Assembly (NCBI RefSeq): GCF_000003855.2
Contig: NW_003101676.1
Coordinates: 41,045-105,044, forward strand
Source: Blastomyces gilchristii SLH14081
Taxonomy: Eukaryota; Ascomycota; Eurotiomycetes; Onygenales; Ajellomycetaceae
DNA: 64,000 nt
Direction of reading: 5' to 3'
The notes under the pieces were generated by a model, which worked only from the letters and a program-made list of their open reading frames with translations, did no database searches and was not told where the DNA came from. Positions 13,240 to 24,888 of this stretch are shown piece by piece. Position 1 is the first letter of the stretch. Every line of letters starts with the position of its first letter. A program made the translations under genes and the position numbers.

Positions 13240-13365
13240 GATTTCAGCGAACAAGGTGCCAGAAGACGACAGGGATTTTACCTTCAAGATCATGAAATTA
13301 CATCCGAGGGATAGATAGGCCTTTAGCTGAAGCACTGTTGAAGGATGAGTGGTTTCGTTCAGTGT
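13240..13365 (+). pseudogene. Fragment of a protein kinase C-terminal lobe
   Basis: The frame from about 13,253 reads KVPEDDRDFTFKIMKLHPRD. After a frame change near 13,312 it continues DRPLAEALLKDEWF. Together these match the end of a kinase domain (the 'DPRDRPTA..LL..EWF' region of SRPK-like and related fungal kinases). A 4-nt ATAG duplication at the junction accounts for the shift. No glycine loop, HRD or DFG is visible upstream, so this is a dead remnant. Family assignment rests on one short motif. Confidence 0.5.
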
Positions 13366-13749
13366 TGAATAAGCTACTTACTGTTCTTGTATATTTATTT
13401 CGTGGTCCTACCTAGGAAACCTACGATATAGTCCAGGGGAAATGCAGCTGTAATATTCGTAGCTGAAGATGAAGAGGAAAGAAAGGGAACGGAAATGAGT
13501 TGGGGGGAGATGTCCCAGCATAAAAAGGCATGATTACCGCTGGGGGGACCCTGAACAAATAGTGAAGTGAGTGGTTCGGGAAAAGCGCTCCCTCCCATTT
13601 CTTTGCCTCGAAGAAAAGACACCATCCCCTTATCTCAGCAAGCTCAGACGCTTCTCCAGATATTCATTGCTGTTTTAACATTGGATTGATGATTATGTCA
13701 TGAGCTAACCTCAAATAAGCAATAAGCTAACCCAAATAGTAAAATCAGG
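13366..13749. other. Gene-free segment, nothing recognised
   Basis: About 380 bp between the kinase remnant and the inverted-repeat element. No coding signal, repeat or RNA gene recognised. Confidence 0.5.
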
Positions 13750-14315
13750 TCATGTGAGTGATAATATCTTGCAAAGTGTCTGAGAAGAAATGGTTCCTGG
13801 TTATTAGCAACACAGGAATGATTTGCTCAGTACCCTGAGTATGGAAGAGAATTCCAACTCAACTTCATAGATTCATCATTTCTGTATCACCTTAGAACCT
13901 TAGAATAACAATGTTCTCGCGATGTATCTGATTTTTATATTCATATCTCAAGTTCTTAGGATAGAAGTATCACCTCAAAGTTGATCAGTGTGTTTTTGAA
14001 CACAGGAATTTTGATCCAATTTCTCATACAAAAAAAAGCTCTTAGAAATTCTGAGATCAAAAAATATGATCATTTTCAAGAGTATACATCTATCTTAAAT
14101 ATAGATTTTTTTGAAATATTAAAGAAATATTTCTATTCTTCTTCTCTTTAGCTATAAGCTAAGGTGATTTTCAAATCTCAAAGATATGTGGATATATAGT
14201 AATAGAAAGTCAAAGTTGAAGAATCTGAAAAATCCTTGTAAATCTCAGGAATCTTCATTGAAGATGGAACCATTTCTTCTCAGACCCTCTGGCGAGGATT
14301 GCTCTGAGCACATGA
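13750..14315. mobile_element. MITE-like element with roughly 50-bp terminal inverted repeats
   Basis: Begins TCATGTG and ends CACATGA. The inner 20 bp of the two ends (13,778-13,797 and 14,266-14,285) are perfect reverse complements, and the outer roughly 28 bp are also alignable with mismatches. The 566-bp interior is AT-rich and non-coding. This is the architecture of a non-autonomous DNA transposon. I could not identify a clean target-site duplication. Part of the right end (14 bp) recurs inverted at 14,386-14,399. Confidence 0.55.
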
Positions 14316-15308
14316 CTTGTATCAAAAGTAGGTTAGTGTCATGCCGGATTAGTTAATAATAATGCTGCAACCCGTTCAAACCGAGCCAGAGGGTCTGAGC
14401 CCGCTGAGATAAACCATCCCCATGTCTCGAGTCGAGACTCCTTGCGTTTGCAAGACGCACGCGGCTTTCAGCTTTCAGCGCCCTCACAAGGAAATTCTAT
14501 TACACATCCGAAGCAGGCGGGCATAGCTTAATTTATCATTGGTAAATACGGACTATGTCTCCTTTAAGAGTAGATCTCTTTATCATAGTAGTAATAATGC
14601 ATATTACAACGAAAATGGGAAACAACGTCAAAACCAACTCAAATTGATTAAATTGATTTAACGCTAAGCGAGAAAGGACGGGGGAGGGGGGAAAATAAAG
14701 AAGAAAAAAATTTCTCAAGCAAAAAACATGCCAGGCCCAGTAGCTTAAGTAGTTAATTAAAAATGAAACAAGAAAGCAGTTAAGCCACTCAAGCAAACCA
14801 TAACGGAGGTCGAAACATTAAACACAGTTTGAGCTTTCCATTTCGCGTGCTAGTTATTGCTAGTAGTGCTAGATTGCCGGTAGGGTACGTCCAGTAGTTT
14901 GAGAGAGCATGAAGCAGAAATGAAGGAGAAATACAACAGAAATAACAGCAGGAAGAATAGCTGATAGGATTTGATGTTTGCTTAAATTATTTGAGAGCCA
15001 AGGTGTGTTGGGGGGTGAGGGTTGAATGAAGCGGGTAGCGAGAGATTTCATATCTGAGGGAGTAAAGGGAAGTAGAAGGGACAGGGGGAAAGGGGGAACA
15101 TGAGGTTGAGTGGGGTCATTCATTGGACGGATGGACGAAGGGATGGATGTGTGGATGAGAAATTTTTAAGTACAAGCGAATGGTAACGTGGAGGAGGGTG
15201 TCACGAGATGAATTAAGTTACGAAGTTAAATAGGTACTGGTGGATAGATAGGGGGCATGCTCCATGGTGAGCGCAGAAGGGAAGGAAAGGACCACAATTT
15301 TTTTCCCT
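14316..15308. other. Intergenic region, no gene seen
   Basis: Apart from the 14-bp inverted copy of the neighbouring element's end at 14,386-14,399, nothing was recognised. The end near 15,308 should hold the 3' UTR of the Rad23 gene. Confidence 0.5.
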
Positions 15309-17195
15309 TCAATTATCGTCACCCTCGTCAGGTTGCTCGAATAGGAAATTTGCTGCTAGTTCCTCGTTCTTGTCACAGGCGAAGTAGGCTTGGATAACGG
15401 AGTCGCGAGGGAATCCTAGACGGCAGAGCTACAAAGACAAAGCAAAAAGGATGCGTGTTAGTTTAATGTGTTTATTTGGAGAACCAATGAATTGAACGAA
15501 ATCAAGGGAAGAGTGAAGCGTCATCCATACCCTTTCAATTGCATCTCTTTCCTCCTCCGTCACAGTGATCTGATGCGTGCCTGGCGGTAACTGTGCATCA
15601 TCATCGATATCTTCGCTGAGTAACTGGAGAAACTGATCCTGGTTCTGCCCAATGAGTTGCGCGAGTTGTGGGTTACCAGCGCCAACTTGTTGCAGGATTG
15701 GCTCGAGCATCTGCGGCTGTTGCTGCACGAGCTGTCGTAGCTGTTGGAAATGGGGGTTGTTCCGTAGGAAATCTAAGTTGCCAAGACTTCCTCCTTGCCC
15801 TTCGGCTGCTGCAGCTAGTCCCTGTCCTGCAGCTCGAGCGCCGCGCCCGGTTGCACCCGCTTGGGGCGTGCCAGCTTGTGCTGCAGCCTCGAAAAGGTTG
15901 ACGTGCTCATCGCCTTCAGTGGCTGCTGCTGCTGGCGCTGCGCCGCCGGTAGGAGCCGTTGTCGCTGGCGGCGCAGGGGCGGCTTCTCGTTGCTCAGCCT
16001 GAGAGGTTTCTGGGATGCCCTTGAGAGGGTCAGCGGATCGTTACGAAGACAAGGAATTACCCAAGGGCTTACATTTAGGAGATACTCGATGGCTCGATCT
16101 GGGTTAAAAAACGCAGCTCTCATAGCTCGATCTATGTCACTTCTTGGGAATCCCATAGACTCCATCTGTGCGATTACTTGTTCACCCTGAGGGCCCATAA
16201 GAAGAGCTGACGGGTCGTTGAACGTAGCGGCACCACCCACAGCTGGGGCAGCAGCTGGAGCTGCAGGCGACGGCGTAGCGGGGGCATCTGAAGTGGTTGG
16301 ATTGGAGCGGGGGGCGGGAGCTGTAGGGGTTGAAGCGGCGACGGGAGCGGGAGTCGAAGGAGCCTGAGAAGATGCGGCTGCTGACGTTGAGGGGGCTGGT
16401 TTAGGCTGCACCCAAAAGTAAAGCGAAGACGTTAGTAAACCGAACATGGCGAAATTTTCAGATAAAGGTGAAGAAGTAAATACCTTTGAGACCATGCACA
16501 CTATGAAGCCTTTCTCCTCGATGTTATATGATTCAATAGTATTTGCATCTTGTAGAATTTTGCCTGCGAAGAAAAGTCAATATTATGAACTATGCAAAGA
16601 AAAAAATAAAAAAATAAAAAATAAAAAAATAGATGAGCCCTCCTCATATCACATCATTCTGCCCCACTTCCCAACAGCTATCAAATACCAGTGAAAGTAC
16701 AACTGCGGGAAAAGTCTAGAACCAGAGAGGAAGCAGATGAAACATCGGGAAAAATATCAACGATAAATAGGAAAGAAAAATGAGATGACGAACCCGAATA
16801 GATAAGTTTCTGTTGCGCGACATCCCAGCCCTTCTCTTGGGAAATCTTCTCCTTGACCTGGCCAACCTGTTGGATAGATAAGGTATTAGCAGGGCTGCCT
16901 GCGTCAAAACGTCATGATGGCAACCAGTCATGACGGGGGAAACTTGGTACAAGCGTATATATCTTCTTGTATATATAGATATATTTTTCTATGGACATAT
17001 ACGAAATGAGGGGCAGGCGTACCGTCTCCGAAGGTTCGGCCTCGATCACGAACTTCTGCTGCTTCAAATCCTACCAAAATGAAAAAAAAATATCATCAGT
17101 ATATAAACTTCGAAGAAAAGAGCTGTGTTTATCCTAATCAGGGGAGCGAGAACGGTGGGAAACGGGTATGAACATACTCTAAACGTCAACTTCAT
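15309..17195 (-). CDS. RAD23: UV excision repair protein Rad23 (UBL-UBA1-XPCB-UBA2)
   Basis: Ubiquitin receptor that shuttles substrates to the proteasome and stabilises the damage sensor Rad4/XPC in nucleotide excision repair (family knowledge). Seven exons join in phase to 386 aa: 17178-17195, 17023-17070, 16794-16866, 16484-16563, 16073-16405, 15531-16019 and 15309-15428. A ubiquitin-like domain fills residues 1 to about 74 (starts [17 protein letters not shown]). An Ala/Pro/Ser-rich linker follows. UBA1 is at about 149-184 with the [12 protein letters not shown] signature. The XPC-binding STI1-like segment is at about 270-318 ([19 protein letters not shown]). UBA2 is at about 339-381 ([19 protein letters not shown]). 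The end is EQPDEGDDN. All four domains are present and the length is normal. One donor (gttcgt at 16,793) is unusual but is required by the reading frame. The start is fixed by the family N terminus. Confidence 0.95.
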
Positions 17196-18133
17196 CTTGC
17201 GCCACCGACGAGGTTCAACTGGGGGGCAGTTGATGAGAGAGGGGAAATGATATGAATAAAGCAGGTGGGTAGAAGAAGACTGGAGAGATAAAGCGGGACG
17301 GGTTATAAGCTATGAGGACGATGGAGAGCAGCTGGGCGTAGGAGGTGGCAAGGAACTGGTGGGGGGATGGAGGGGAAGAAGCAACGCGAAGAAGTCAGGA
17401 GGAAGTCAGGATGTCAGGATGTCAGGATGAGCTGGATGCGGATAAGTTGGCTGGAGCGGTTGCGTCTGCTGGGGCTTGCAAAGGCCTGCCTTCTGCTTGC
17501 TGGCTTGGCGATTGGCTGACGTAAGCATGTCACCACGTGATTGCGGCTGAATTATGCCAAGCTTTTGTACCTTGGTTGTCGATCTGGGGGTTGTACAGCA
17601 TATCATATCTATAGGCATAATTTCATTGTGATAGGCATGCAGGCATGCTGCTGTTTCTGAAACAATGATCACTGATGAGTGCATGCAATGTTAAAGGGGA
17701 GAAGGGCTCTATAGTGTTAAACTAGTATATGTCAAAGACTGGTTAATGGAGTGGAAGGAAGAAGCAAAGAGAAGAAAGTGTACGTATTATTTTTATTTCC
17801 ATCAAAGTATGTACGTAAATGGATGGCGTAATTCAATATACTTTGCACTGTTAAAATTATGAAGCGCCAACGCTTCCATGCCGTCCAAATGCAAAAATCA
17901 TCTCTATATAGAGAATTAACCTTTCTAATGTTCCGATTTCTTGTTGCGCCTCTTTCTCTTTGTCCCTCAATTTCTCGCAAAAAGGGCATAAAATAACGCG
18001 GGTGGGTAAGGGAACAATGTGGGTTTATAACAGATAAAACCCTGGTATAGGTGAATAGAGAAAAGTGATCGCGACATTAGAAATATTAAAGGAGAAGTGA
18101 TTCCGATATCCCGAGGAAGAGACAAAAAAAGAA
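17196..18133. other. Intergenic region, no gene seen
   Basis: Promoter side of the Rad23 gene and 3' flank of the DUF3431 gene. No recognisable coding frames or RNA genes. Confidence 0.6.
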
Positions 18134-19296
18134 TTATGAGACAGGTTCAAATACTGTTTTGAGCTCCCGGGGCCCTGGTGGTCCGCATTTCCCGTAGAGC
18201 TCGCAGAGGCATTGCGATTCGGATATGCAGCTGCTTGAAACAAACAATGTTTAGTTAAGTCAAAAGCCGTTGTGTTGAACCAAGCAAAAAAACCCAAAAT
18301 ATATAAACCCTCTAGGCGAAAGGGTAAAGGAAGCAGACAAGAAATCTAACTCACTATACTGGCGGCTGACCAAAAATCACATGCCATAGCTTCTCGAACA
18401 CCCACCCGACATCATAATCATTCATCGGCCGAGACCCTGACAATACCCACGATCTCATCCGCTCGTAATCACTCAGCGGCCTCTGCAAAATTCGTTCTCG
18501 CGTCACCACAAACTGCGCACAGCACACTGAACCAATTACGTGCGGTACCTCCTTCACATCATCTATCTCGAACAAATGTGCATAGATATTGGCAAAGCGT
18601 GAGCGGGTGTCGTTCAGCTCTACCTCTACCAAGCTCGGGTTATGCGGGAGGACGCTGGAGGGCTCGCAACCTGGGCTGTTCCGGCAGCGCAGGTTTACGT
18701 ACCCTCTCTCGCGAACGGTCTCGAGGCGCAGCCGGCGGAGAACGTGGTCGTTATAGTAGCCGATATCTTGGTTGTGCCATTGTCTATTGTTGGCGTGCAC
18801 GAAAGCAACGATATCTGGGAGGCTGTGGTAGTGGTCAATTATAAAGGTGAGGTAGGGCATGGATTCGCGGCCGCGGTTGGGCACGCGCAGGCCATAGCCT
18901 GGTTCGTCGTCGACGCTGTAGACAAACGGAGTCCATCTGTTTTTGTTATATTTTAAGTCAGAAGCCGGAGGCATGTAATTTACCAAGGGAGATGCAGGCT
19001 ATGCATGTTTCTTATTCGATTTTTGGAGGGTCATCTAGGGGAACATGCTAAGATACTAACTCTGGGAACATCGAATATGCCCAATTCGCATTCTCCCCCT
19101 TCGTTTTGCCCATCACAATGGCCAGTGGAACACCAAAGGAGTCTGGTATTACAAGATTCGTTGGTGGCGGAACTGAAATGCGAAATCTCAAGATGATGTA
19201 GTGTGTCATAGTGAGGAAAGTGCATAATAGCAGCGCGCACGCCAGCGGCTTGAGCTTGCGGTGCCTAGCCGCCGGCCGACGAAAACTGACAAACAT
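18134..19296 (-). CDS. Membrane-anchored DUF3431 protein
   Basis: Fungal DUF3431 family, of unproven function and often listed with glycosyltransferase-like secretory proteins. Proposed exons 19057-19296, 18355-18998 and 18134-18230 keep phase and give 326 aa. A basic N terminus precedes a hydrophobic segment at about residues 17-38, fitting a type II Golgi/ER anchor. The luminal part has family-like stretches: VIVMGKTKGE-type (here IVMGKTKGENANWAY), NRGRESMPYLTFIIDHY, VHANNRQWHNQDIGYYND, GYVNLRCRNSPGCEPS and WHVIFGQPPVY. The last exon adds the Cys-rich tail CISESQCLCELYG, which fits the family and supports the GTGAGT donor at 18,354. The first splice (19,057/18,998) is less certain, because its donor is GTATCT. 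The enzymatic role is unknown. Confidence 0.8.
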
Positions 19297-21477
19297 CTCT
19301 GGTGGTGTCGGGCCTGGCGGGGGCGGAAATGCTTTCGCAATCGGGCGGCTGCCCAGGAATCCAGGAATGACAAGGGCCAGAATAAATCAATTCATGCGAA
19401 AATTGGAGCTGTTAGATTTGGGGGGGAGGGGGGGAATGACATGATGAAGCACACCGGCCCCCTTAATTCCTTACAAGGCGAATACAAGGAGTGTCGATAG
19501 CAGAGTAAAGTTGTAGGCAGAGAGCGAGACACAGAGAGCCTGGAGATGGGAGTGGTATCGGCTGGATCGTGGAAAAAGAAAGTGACAGCGCCCCGACAGG
19601 GGGAAGATTTCATTCTTGCCTGTCCATTTTTTTCGAGCTTGAGGTTGTCCGATATCAAGCTAAGGAATAAGTCACCGATCGAGGCATGCGCGCTAGCATT
19701 TTAGAATTAGAAAGCGTTGGACGAGAAGCACTTGGCTAAAAACGAGTCGAAAGGCTCAAGAAATGAGTCCAGATGAACAGAATTATTATTATTGGGCCAT
19801 CCTCTGGCTTTCGGGCTTTCTTTCTAGTCGGGGACGCTAGGCGACATCAATTTGGGAGCCGACGCGGGCATTGGTGTCATGCTGGTTTGGTGCAGGTTAG
19901 CACAGGTGGTTGAATTGGGCATCTTCTCCTACGCTGGTTGTCTCGCCGTGCTTCGGCTTCCTTGCTCTGCCTGGTAAAGAGAGGAGACATGTAAAGAGGA
20001 CGATGAGGCGGCAACAGCAGCCTCACGCAAGCCTTTCAGGTACGGTACGGACAGCTCTATAACTTCCTCACAAATTGCTTGGAGCTTCGGAGAACGGGAG
20101 ACATGACTAGAGCCTTAGTAGCCGCCAATTTCTTGATCGAGCTTAGCTGGTGGACATGGGTGGACGCTTAGCTTCATTAGATTGGTTAATTATCCTCCTC
20201 GTAAAGTGCAAATCGAAGCCTCCAAGTGACCTTCCAGAGATGGGTAAACAGAGTTCACTAGATCCACATCTGGTCTCCTTTCACGAATAATAATAGCTTG
20301 TGACTCCCAGAAGACACCTTTATTAGCGTTGGACGTTTTGTGACTTCCCATTGTATGTAATCGATCGAACGTGGACTTTATTGATGTTGCCAAAAGACCG
20401 ATGCCGCGCTTGACCTGCTTGGTATAAATTCAATTTTGAGGGCTGATCGTCGGCTTCTTGTATCTATTATTAGGTGCGATTTATGCATGGCTGACAGGTC
20501 CCAGCCGATGAGCTGGGACTTTTGGGGCCTGGTGAACGCCCATGCATGAAGAGAATAATTGAATCATGGTTGGTGAACATCTCAGCCAGTGGAGCCCATC
20601 TCGGCGTGATTCAAGAGAGTAGGTGCCTGGAATCACCACTTCACCAGAGCACAGCTAGGAGATCGTATTTCTCGAAATCAATGAGACTATGGTTCCCAGG
20701 CATACTTTTCGTGCTCTCAATTGGGAGGTAAACCAGAGCATCAGACCCGGTTCCACAATCTGTACCGGGACCCGTCATCAATATCTTCCCTTGTGCTCAA
20801 TCGAACTGCTGTGAGGACTCAATCGAACTGAGAATTCGAGACAGGAAAAAGAGTCCTTCCGCCGAGATTCAGCATGACCAGGAGAGTGTTGGTAAAATGT
20901 TGAAGGTCCACTGTTTGGTCCACGGTTATTGTATAGTGCCAGAGAGCTGAAGTTTAGAGTTCCCGATAATGATTTCGCTAGTGCATTGGCAGGCCAAAGA
21001 TGTTGGGTATTGCTAGCACTCCGCATCTCCAATCCCCCTCCGGGGAACCGCTCGAGGTAAAGAGTTTGTCTGAGTCCTAGGAGCTGATGTCGAAGGGGGA
21101 TCCTGAATCCAAGTCAGATCCGCACGTCACGTGTGACAATCCGGCCGGACATCTCAGTAATTCCGGCAGGGACAGCTTGGGTGCCCTGAGTCAATATAGT
21201 AAGCGTTTATATACAAGTCCGGATATCAGTATCTAAAGTAAAGTACCTAAGACTCGATTGGAAGTTTGGAAATCTGGTCAACTCATGGTTTGCTTGTATC
21301 GTAAGATGGAAATGAGCTATAGAGAAGGCATGCATCTATCTATCTGACATTGGCAACACCTTCGAAATTCCAGGCCACACATATATATACAAACGCCGCG
21401 AATCAAAAACTACATCCTTGAATTTAAAAGGCATGTGAGCAGAAACCACCACATGAGCCAGATATATCAACTCTTCC
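19297..21477. other. Intergenic region, no gene seen
   Basis: Over 2 kb with normal composition. Open frames on both strands lack domains and overlap one another. It contains one clear hairpin (20,498-20,519). Some stretches may be degraded gene fragments, but none could be recognised. Confidence 0.5.
20498..20519. repeat. 8-bp perfect inverted repeat, 6-nt loop
   Basis: GTCCCAGC, loop CGATGA, GCTGGGAC. It is a GC-rich stem followed by TTTT. No flanking elements of a known RNA class (snoRNA, tRNA, snRNA) could be confirmed. Confidence 0.5.
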
Positions 21478-22608
21478 CTATTCGCCTGCGCTCTCATCTT
21501 CCGCGCCACTCCCCTCCCCCTCACTATCATCATCACTAACCTCCTCCCCCTCCTCCCTCGCCTTCTCCTTCCTCCTTCGAATCCGCTCCCTCTTCTTCTC
21601 AAGCAACCTCCTCAACTTCTTTGCCGTATTAAACACTCCGCCCGTCCCAGCCCCGCACGCCGCACACGACGGGTTCTTCCGATACCGCTGTAACGCACAT
21701 GCTTCGCAGAAGTAATGCCCGCACTTGGTAACAATCGGCTCCTTATACGGTTTCTTGCAAATCACACACGCGAACGGGATGTTCTCCAGTAGCTCATCCT
21801 CATCCTCATCCTCGTCTTCGCCTCCGCTCGCATTCGCATTAGCAGACCCATCTCCATATCCGGCCTTCGACGCCCGACTCGCAACCGTCCGCCCAACGAC
21901 CTTCTTCCCCTTCGTTCCAATCTCCCAATCCCGATCCAGCTCCCAGCCCGCCTTGTAGTCCTCACGCGCGTGAAGGAACTTACACCCATCCCCGAAGCCG
22001 CAGTACCCCGTCAGCTTGTAATCCTTGCAGACGTCCGGGGAGTAATCGGTAACAGTGATAGTTCTGATATTCGTGGGGGCTTTGATGGGGCCGAACTGCT
22101 TGGTGGGCGCGTAGGGGTTCTTTTGGATGAAGGATTGGTAATTTGCTGTGCCGCGGTATGTGCCGTCCGCATCTAGATTTGACGCAGCGGCGGTAGTAGG
22201 TTTGTTTCTGGTGTTGCCCAGTAGATTCTTTGCGCTCAGCAGTTGCTCGTCACGTTCTTCATCGAACCAGTTTGACTGTTTTGTTGCGTCGTTTGTTTGC
22301 TGAAGTGCGAAGGGGGCGGTGGCGGTGGGTGTGGAGCTGCGATTTGCACCGTCATCACTCACACGAGGGCCGGCTCTCTGACCCTCTGCACCTGTAACCG
22401 CTGATGACGCGGTTACTGTGGCATTCTTTCGTCTGCGCTTGATTCTGCGCCCGCCTTCTTCATCGGAGTCGGAAAAGTCGGAGCCTGAGCTGGAGGCTGG
22501 GGCCGGAGGAGGCGAGGAAGCTTTCTTGCGGAAGCTGGATTTTGCTTTGGCCGATCTTTTCTTAAATGAGATTTGGGGCGCGGGATGTTCTATTTGTGTC
22601 TCGTCCAT
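21478..22608 (-). CDS. CWC24: Pre-mRNA-splicing factor Cwc24 (CCCH + RING)
   Basis: Spliceosome-associated protein, RNF113A in animals, acting at the 5' splice site around the first catalytic step (family knowledge). Intronless, 376 aa. The N-terminal 110 residues are basic and disordered (KKRSAKAKSSFRKK; an acidic DSDEEGG next to RRIKRRRK). A conserved central block includes YRGTANYQSFIQKN. The CCCH zinc finger is C194-x8-C203-x5-C209-x3-H213. The acidic linker at about 263-275 is an ED repeat. The C3HC4 RING is C281, C284, C296, H298, C301, C304, C315 and C318; every ligand is present. The C-terminal tail alternates basic (330-350) and acidic (352-376). The domain order CCCH then RING and the length are diagnostic. 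The plus-strand neighbour at 23.3 kb is divergent, so 22.6-23.2 kb holds this promoter. Confidence 0.95.
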   Translation of the reverse strand: MDETQIEHPAPQISFKKRSAKAKSSFRKKASSPPPAPASSSGSDFSDSDEEGGRRIKRRRKNATVTASSAVTGAEGQRAGPRVSDDGANRSSTPTATAPFALQQTNDATKQSNWFDEERDEQLLSAKNLLGNTRNKPTTAAASNLDADGTYRGTANYQSFIQKNPYAPTKQFGPIKAPTNIRTITVTDYSPDVCKDYKLTGYCGFGDGCKFLHAREDYKAGWELDRDWEIGTKGKKVVGRTVASRASKAGYGDGSANANASGGEDEDEDEDELLENIPFACVICKKPYKEPIVTKCGHYFCEACALQRYRKNPSCAACGAGTGGVFNTAKKLRRLLEKKRERIRRRKEKAREEGEEVSDDDSEGEGSGAEDESAGE

Positions 22609-23255
22609 GGTGAGTATCTGTGTTGGATTTTATTACTTCGATGAGATGTCATCGAAATGTTTTACACCACCTCCGTCGATCTCTTGTCTTTGCACCTTAA
22701 TAATCTCACAGACATTATTGGGTTCCAAGGTTGGGGCAATGAATCCACGTGATTTCTTGGCGGTATACTCAAACGCTCTGTCCAATAAAAGTGCGAGTAT
22801 GCGCTAAGGTTCTACCCGTGGCGTAAGTTTAAAGGCAATTTTCTTTCAACACAGAAGTATAGTATGGAGTACACAACCTTGTATCGGCATTATTAGTTAA
22901 GCCAACCATGGCATAAGCCAAAGAAGAGTGGGAGCCAGATTTAGATCTGGTCACACCGTTGAGAATCATGGGAGTCGATGAGGACAATACATCCCATAAC
23001 ACATGTACGTACTAGATCCGCCAGGCTTTTCCTCCCAGCCGCCTAGTCACCGTCTTCCACGTCGTTTGTAGTCGCCTCTCTTTCACTTCTTTCAGCTTTC
23101 TGCCAGGCTCCTTTGTGCCCATCTTCTTTCAGCAGTCCATCCATCCCCAGGTTCTGCCTTGTCACCAACTCTGAGTCCTCATCACTACTCACCATCTCTC
23201 TTCATCCTCAGTTCTGCTTGCTATTTAGCTATCAGATGCAGGCTTGCTACTACTC
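22609..23255. other. Divergent intergenic region
   Basis: Lies between Cwc24 (minus) and the broken plus-strand gene. Expected to contain the Cwc24 promoter. The second half is pyrimidine-rich on the plus strand, as is common upstream of fungal genes. No other feature was recognised. Confidence 0.6.
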
Positions 23256-24115
23256 ATGGTGGATGAAGCTTCTCTATATCGAGCTCTCGTGTCAAGTTTC
23301 TTATTAAATCCTTCTCTCCAGTCAATCCCAGAGGAAGAGGACAGACACTCATGGCGTTTTAGCACTATCGGTAGCTTCAAAAGTCCACTGCTCAGAACAT
23401 GGGATAGCTGGTCCGGTAGCCAACCGGATCAAACAAAGCGGATGCTATCAAGATCGCCACGCCAAATTCTAGAGACTTTGAGCACTCGAGGAGAATTTTG
23501 GCTATTCACGCCGACTACAATGATTGAACGCCAACTCCTTTTATTTCGTTTACAGCCTCTGCGAGGGAGTTACAAAGAATTGTAGAACATAGGACAGCAA
23601 ACCGGGGTGCTCAGACAATTACTGCCGTTAGCCCAAATATACGAATAGCAGATGGCCTTCCAATCGTCAACATGGATGCTGAAATGCGCTACTATGGGGT
23701 ACCTGACTCCTACCAACAATCCTATCAATATTACAAGGACGAATATCTTTGTTTATGGGAAGTCACAGTGCACGAAATTGTTGGGCATTGGCACTGGGAT
23801 GAGCTCGATGAAACTAGCAGTTGGTACGAGAAGATTATATTGCCTGCGTTTAAAAATCATAACGAGATACACCTTGCGGGTCGAGAGGTTCTTGATATGT
23901 TAGATTTATTGGATGCTTTGGCTGGCAGCTCGACACTGTTTGGAAATGACCGACTTAGTCCATGTGGATCATTATATTCAGGCTGGCACATATCAAGTGA
24001 AGAAGACAATATCTGCTTTGAGGATGAATACGGCCTGTCCGACACGGACGACGAAGCCGAAGAGCCTAATTTAGTGGACGATATGTTTAAAATACTCGAG
24101 GGGGATTGGTTATGA
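23256..24115 (+). pseudogene. Broken gene resembling DUF7587 proteins
   Basis: The first part, from ATG 23,256 (MVDEASLYRALVSSF), is open in one frame through LLRTWDSWSGSQ. Sense then continues in another frame (NKADAIKIATPNSRDFEH) after a 1-nt-type shift between about 23,400 and 23,430. That second frame is interrupted by an in-frame TGA at 23,525-23,527, inside a motif (HADYND-stop-TPTPFISFTAS) where Trp is expected. It then runs open to 24,115 (QRIVEHRTANRGAQTIT, YYKDEYLCLWEVTVHEIVG) and ends in an acidic tail. The layout, an early Arg-x-Trp then 'pfISft', resembles the fungal DUF7587 family, a function-unknown group often expanded in Onygenales; this assignment is from memory and tentative. 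An intron could in principle skip the lesions, but I saw no suitable GT..AG pair. Confidence 0.5.
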
Positions 24116-24651
24116 TCATGGCATAAATTACAGGATTCTGTGACTACTATGGTCGTCCGCTTTTCTTCCAGCCTGTCACCCATCTCCAGATACGGGGTGG
24201 GACCCTGCCCTCTTCGATGAATTTGCGAAAACGACCTTTGCAGAACGAAATTAAAATGAAAAGCCCCTTTTTGAAAGAAAAATCCTCAGTAATCTCCTTC
24301 ATCTCCAAATTTCACAACAACTGACATCTTTTCGCGACCCAACCTCTTGCTTCCAAGATTCGCGGTTTGATTTGACTGTTTCCTTGTTGCTCTAATAATT
24401 ACCGTCATTCGCAATAATACCATTCTCCTCCAGCCCACTCAAAAGCTCGAGGATGATATTCTGGCTGAAAAAACTTGATAAGGGCACTCGAAATGCGTGG
24501 AGGCCGTGTTTATTTCAGATAATGTGTGAAGAGGGAAAATAGAACCGGTCTTTGTTGAAAAGAGAAGGGAAATTTCAGGGCAGAGTGCTTTCAGTCTAGT
24601 CAAGACCTACTTTCCACAAGCCAGAGACCACATAATAATGGAGGCTATATT
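24116..24651. other. Intergenic region, no gene seen
   Basis: No recognisable coding or RNA features. Confidence 0.5.
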
Positions 24652-24888
24652 TTGATAGTAGAAAATTGCTGTAGATGCCACAGTCTCTTAACACTCAAGA
24701 GAATAGCTTCAGCTAGATCTGCGAGACCACTTGCTGACTTTGTGCACTGGGATCAAGTACACGAGTTTGAGCCATTCGATGTTGAGGAAAGAGGTGATAT
24801 GAAACTCCTGTGTAATAAGTGTGCTCGGTTTTGTCATCTGGCAGCTGAAACTGGCTGGCAAGGGGGAAATGGAGGAAGCATTGCTTAG
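24652..24888 (+). other. Small open frame with paired cysteines, doubtful gene
   Basis: A 78-codon frame with no in-frame upstream ATG; the first ATG is well inside. It contains CCRCHSLL near its start and CNKCARFC near its end, a spacing that could bind zinc. I recognise no family. It may be a fragment of a gene whose upstream exon is lost, or chance. It is recorded because nothing else explains this stretch. Confidence 0.2.

Noticed and set aside
20498..20519. snoRNA or terminator-like RNA at the GTCCCAGC hairpin
   Set aside because: No paired C/D or H/ACA boxes at proper spacing could be confirmed, and a stem plus T-run is not a terminator in nuclear fungal genes transcribed by Pol II.
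21336..22176. Plus- and minus-strand shadow frames over Cwc24
   Set aside because: They overlap a gene with complete CCCH and RING domains and show only its codon shadow.
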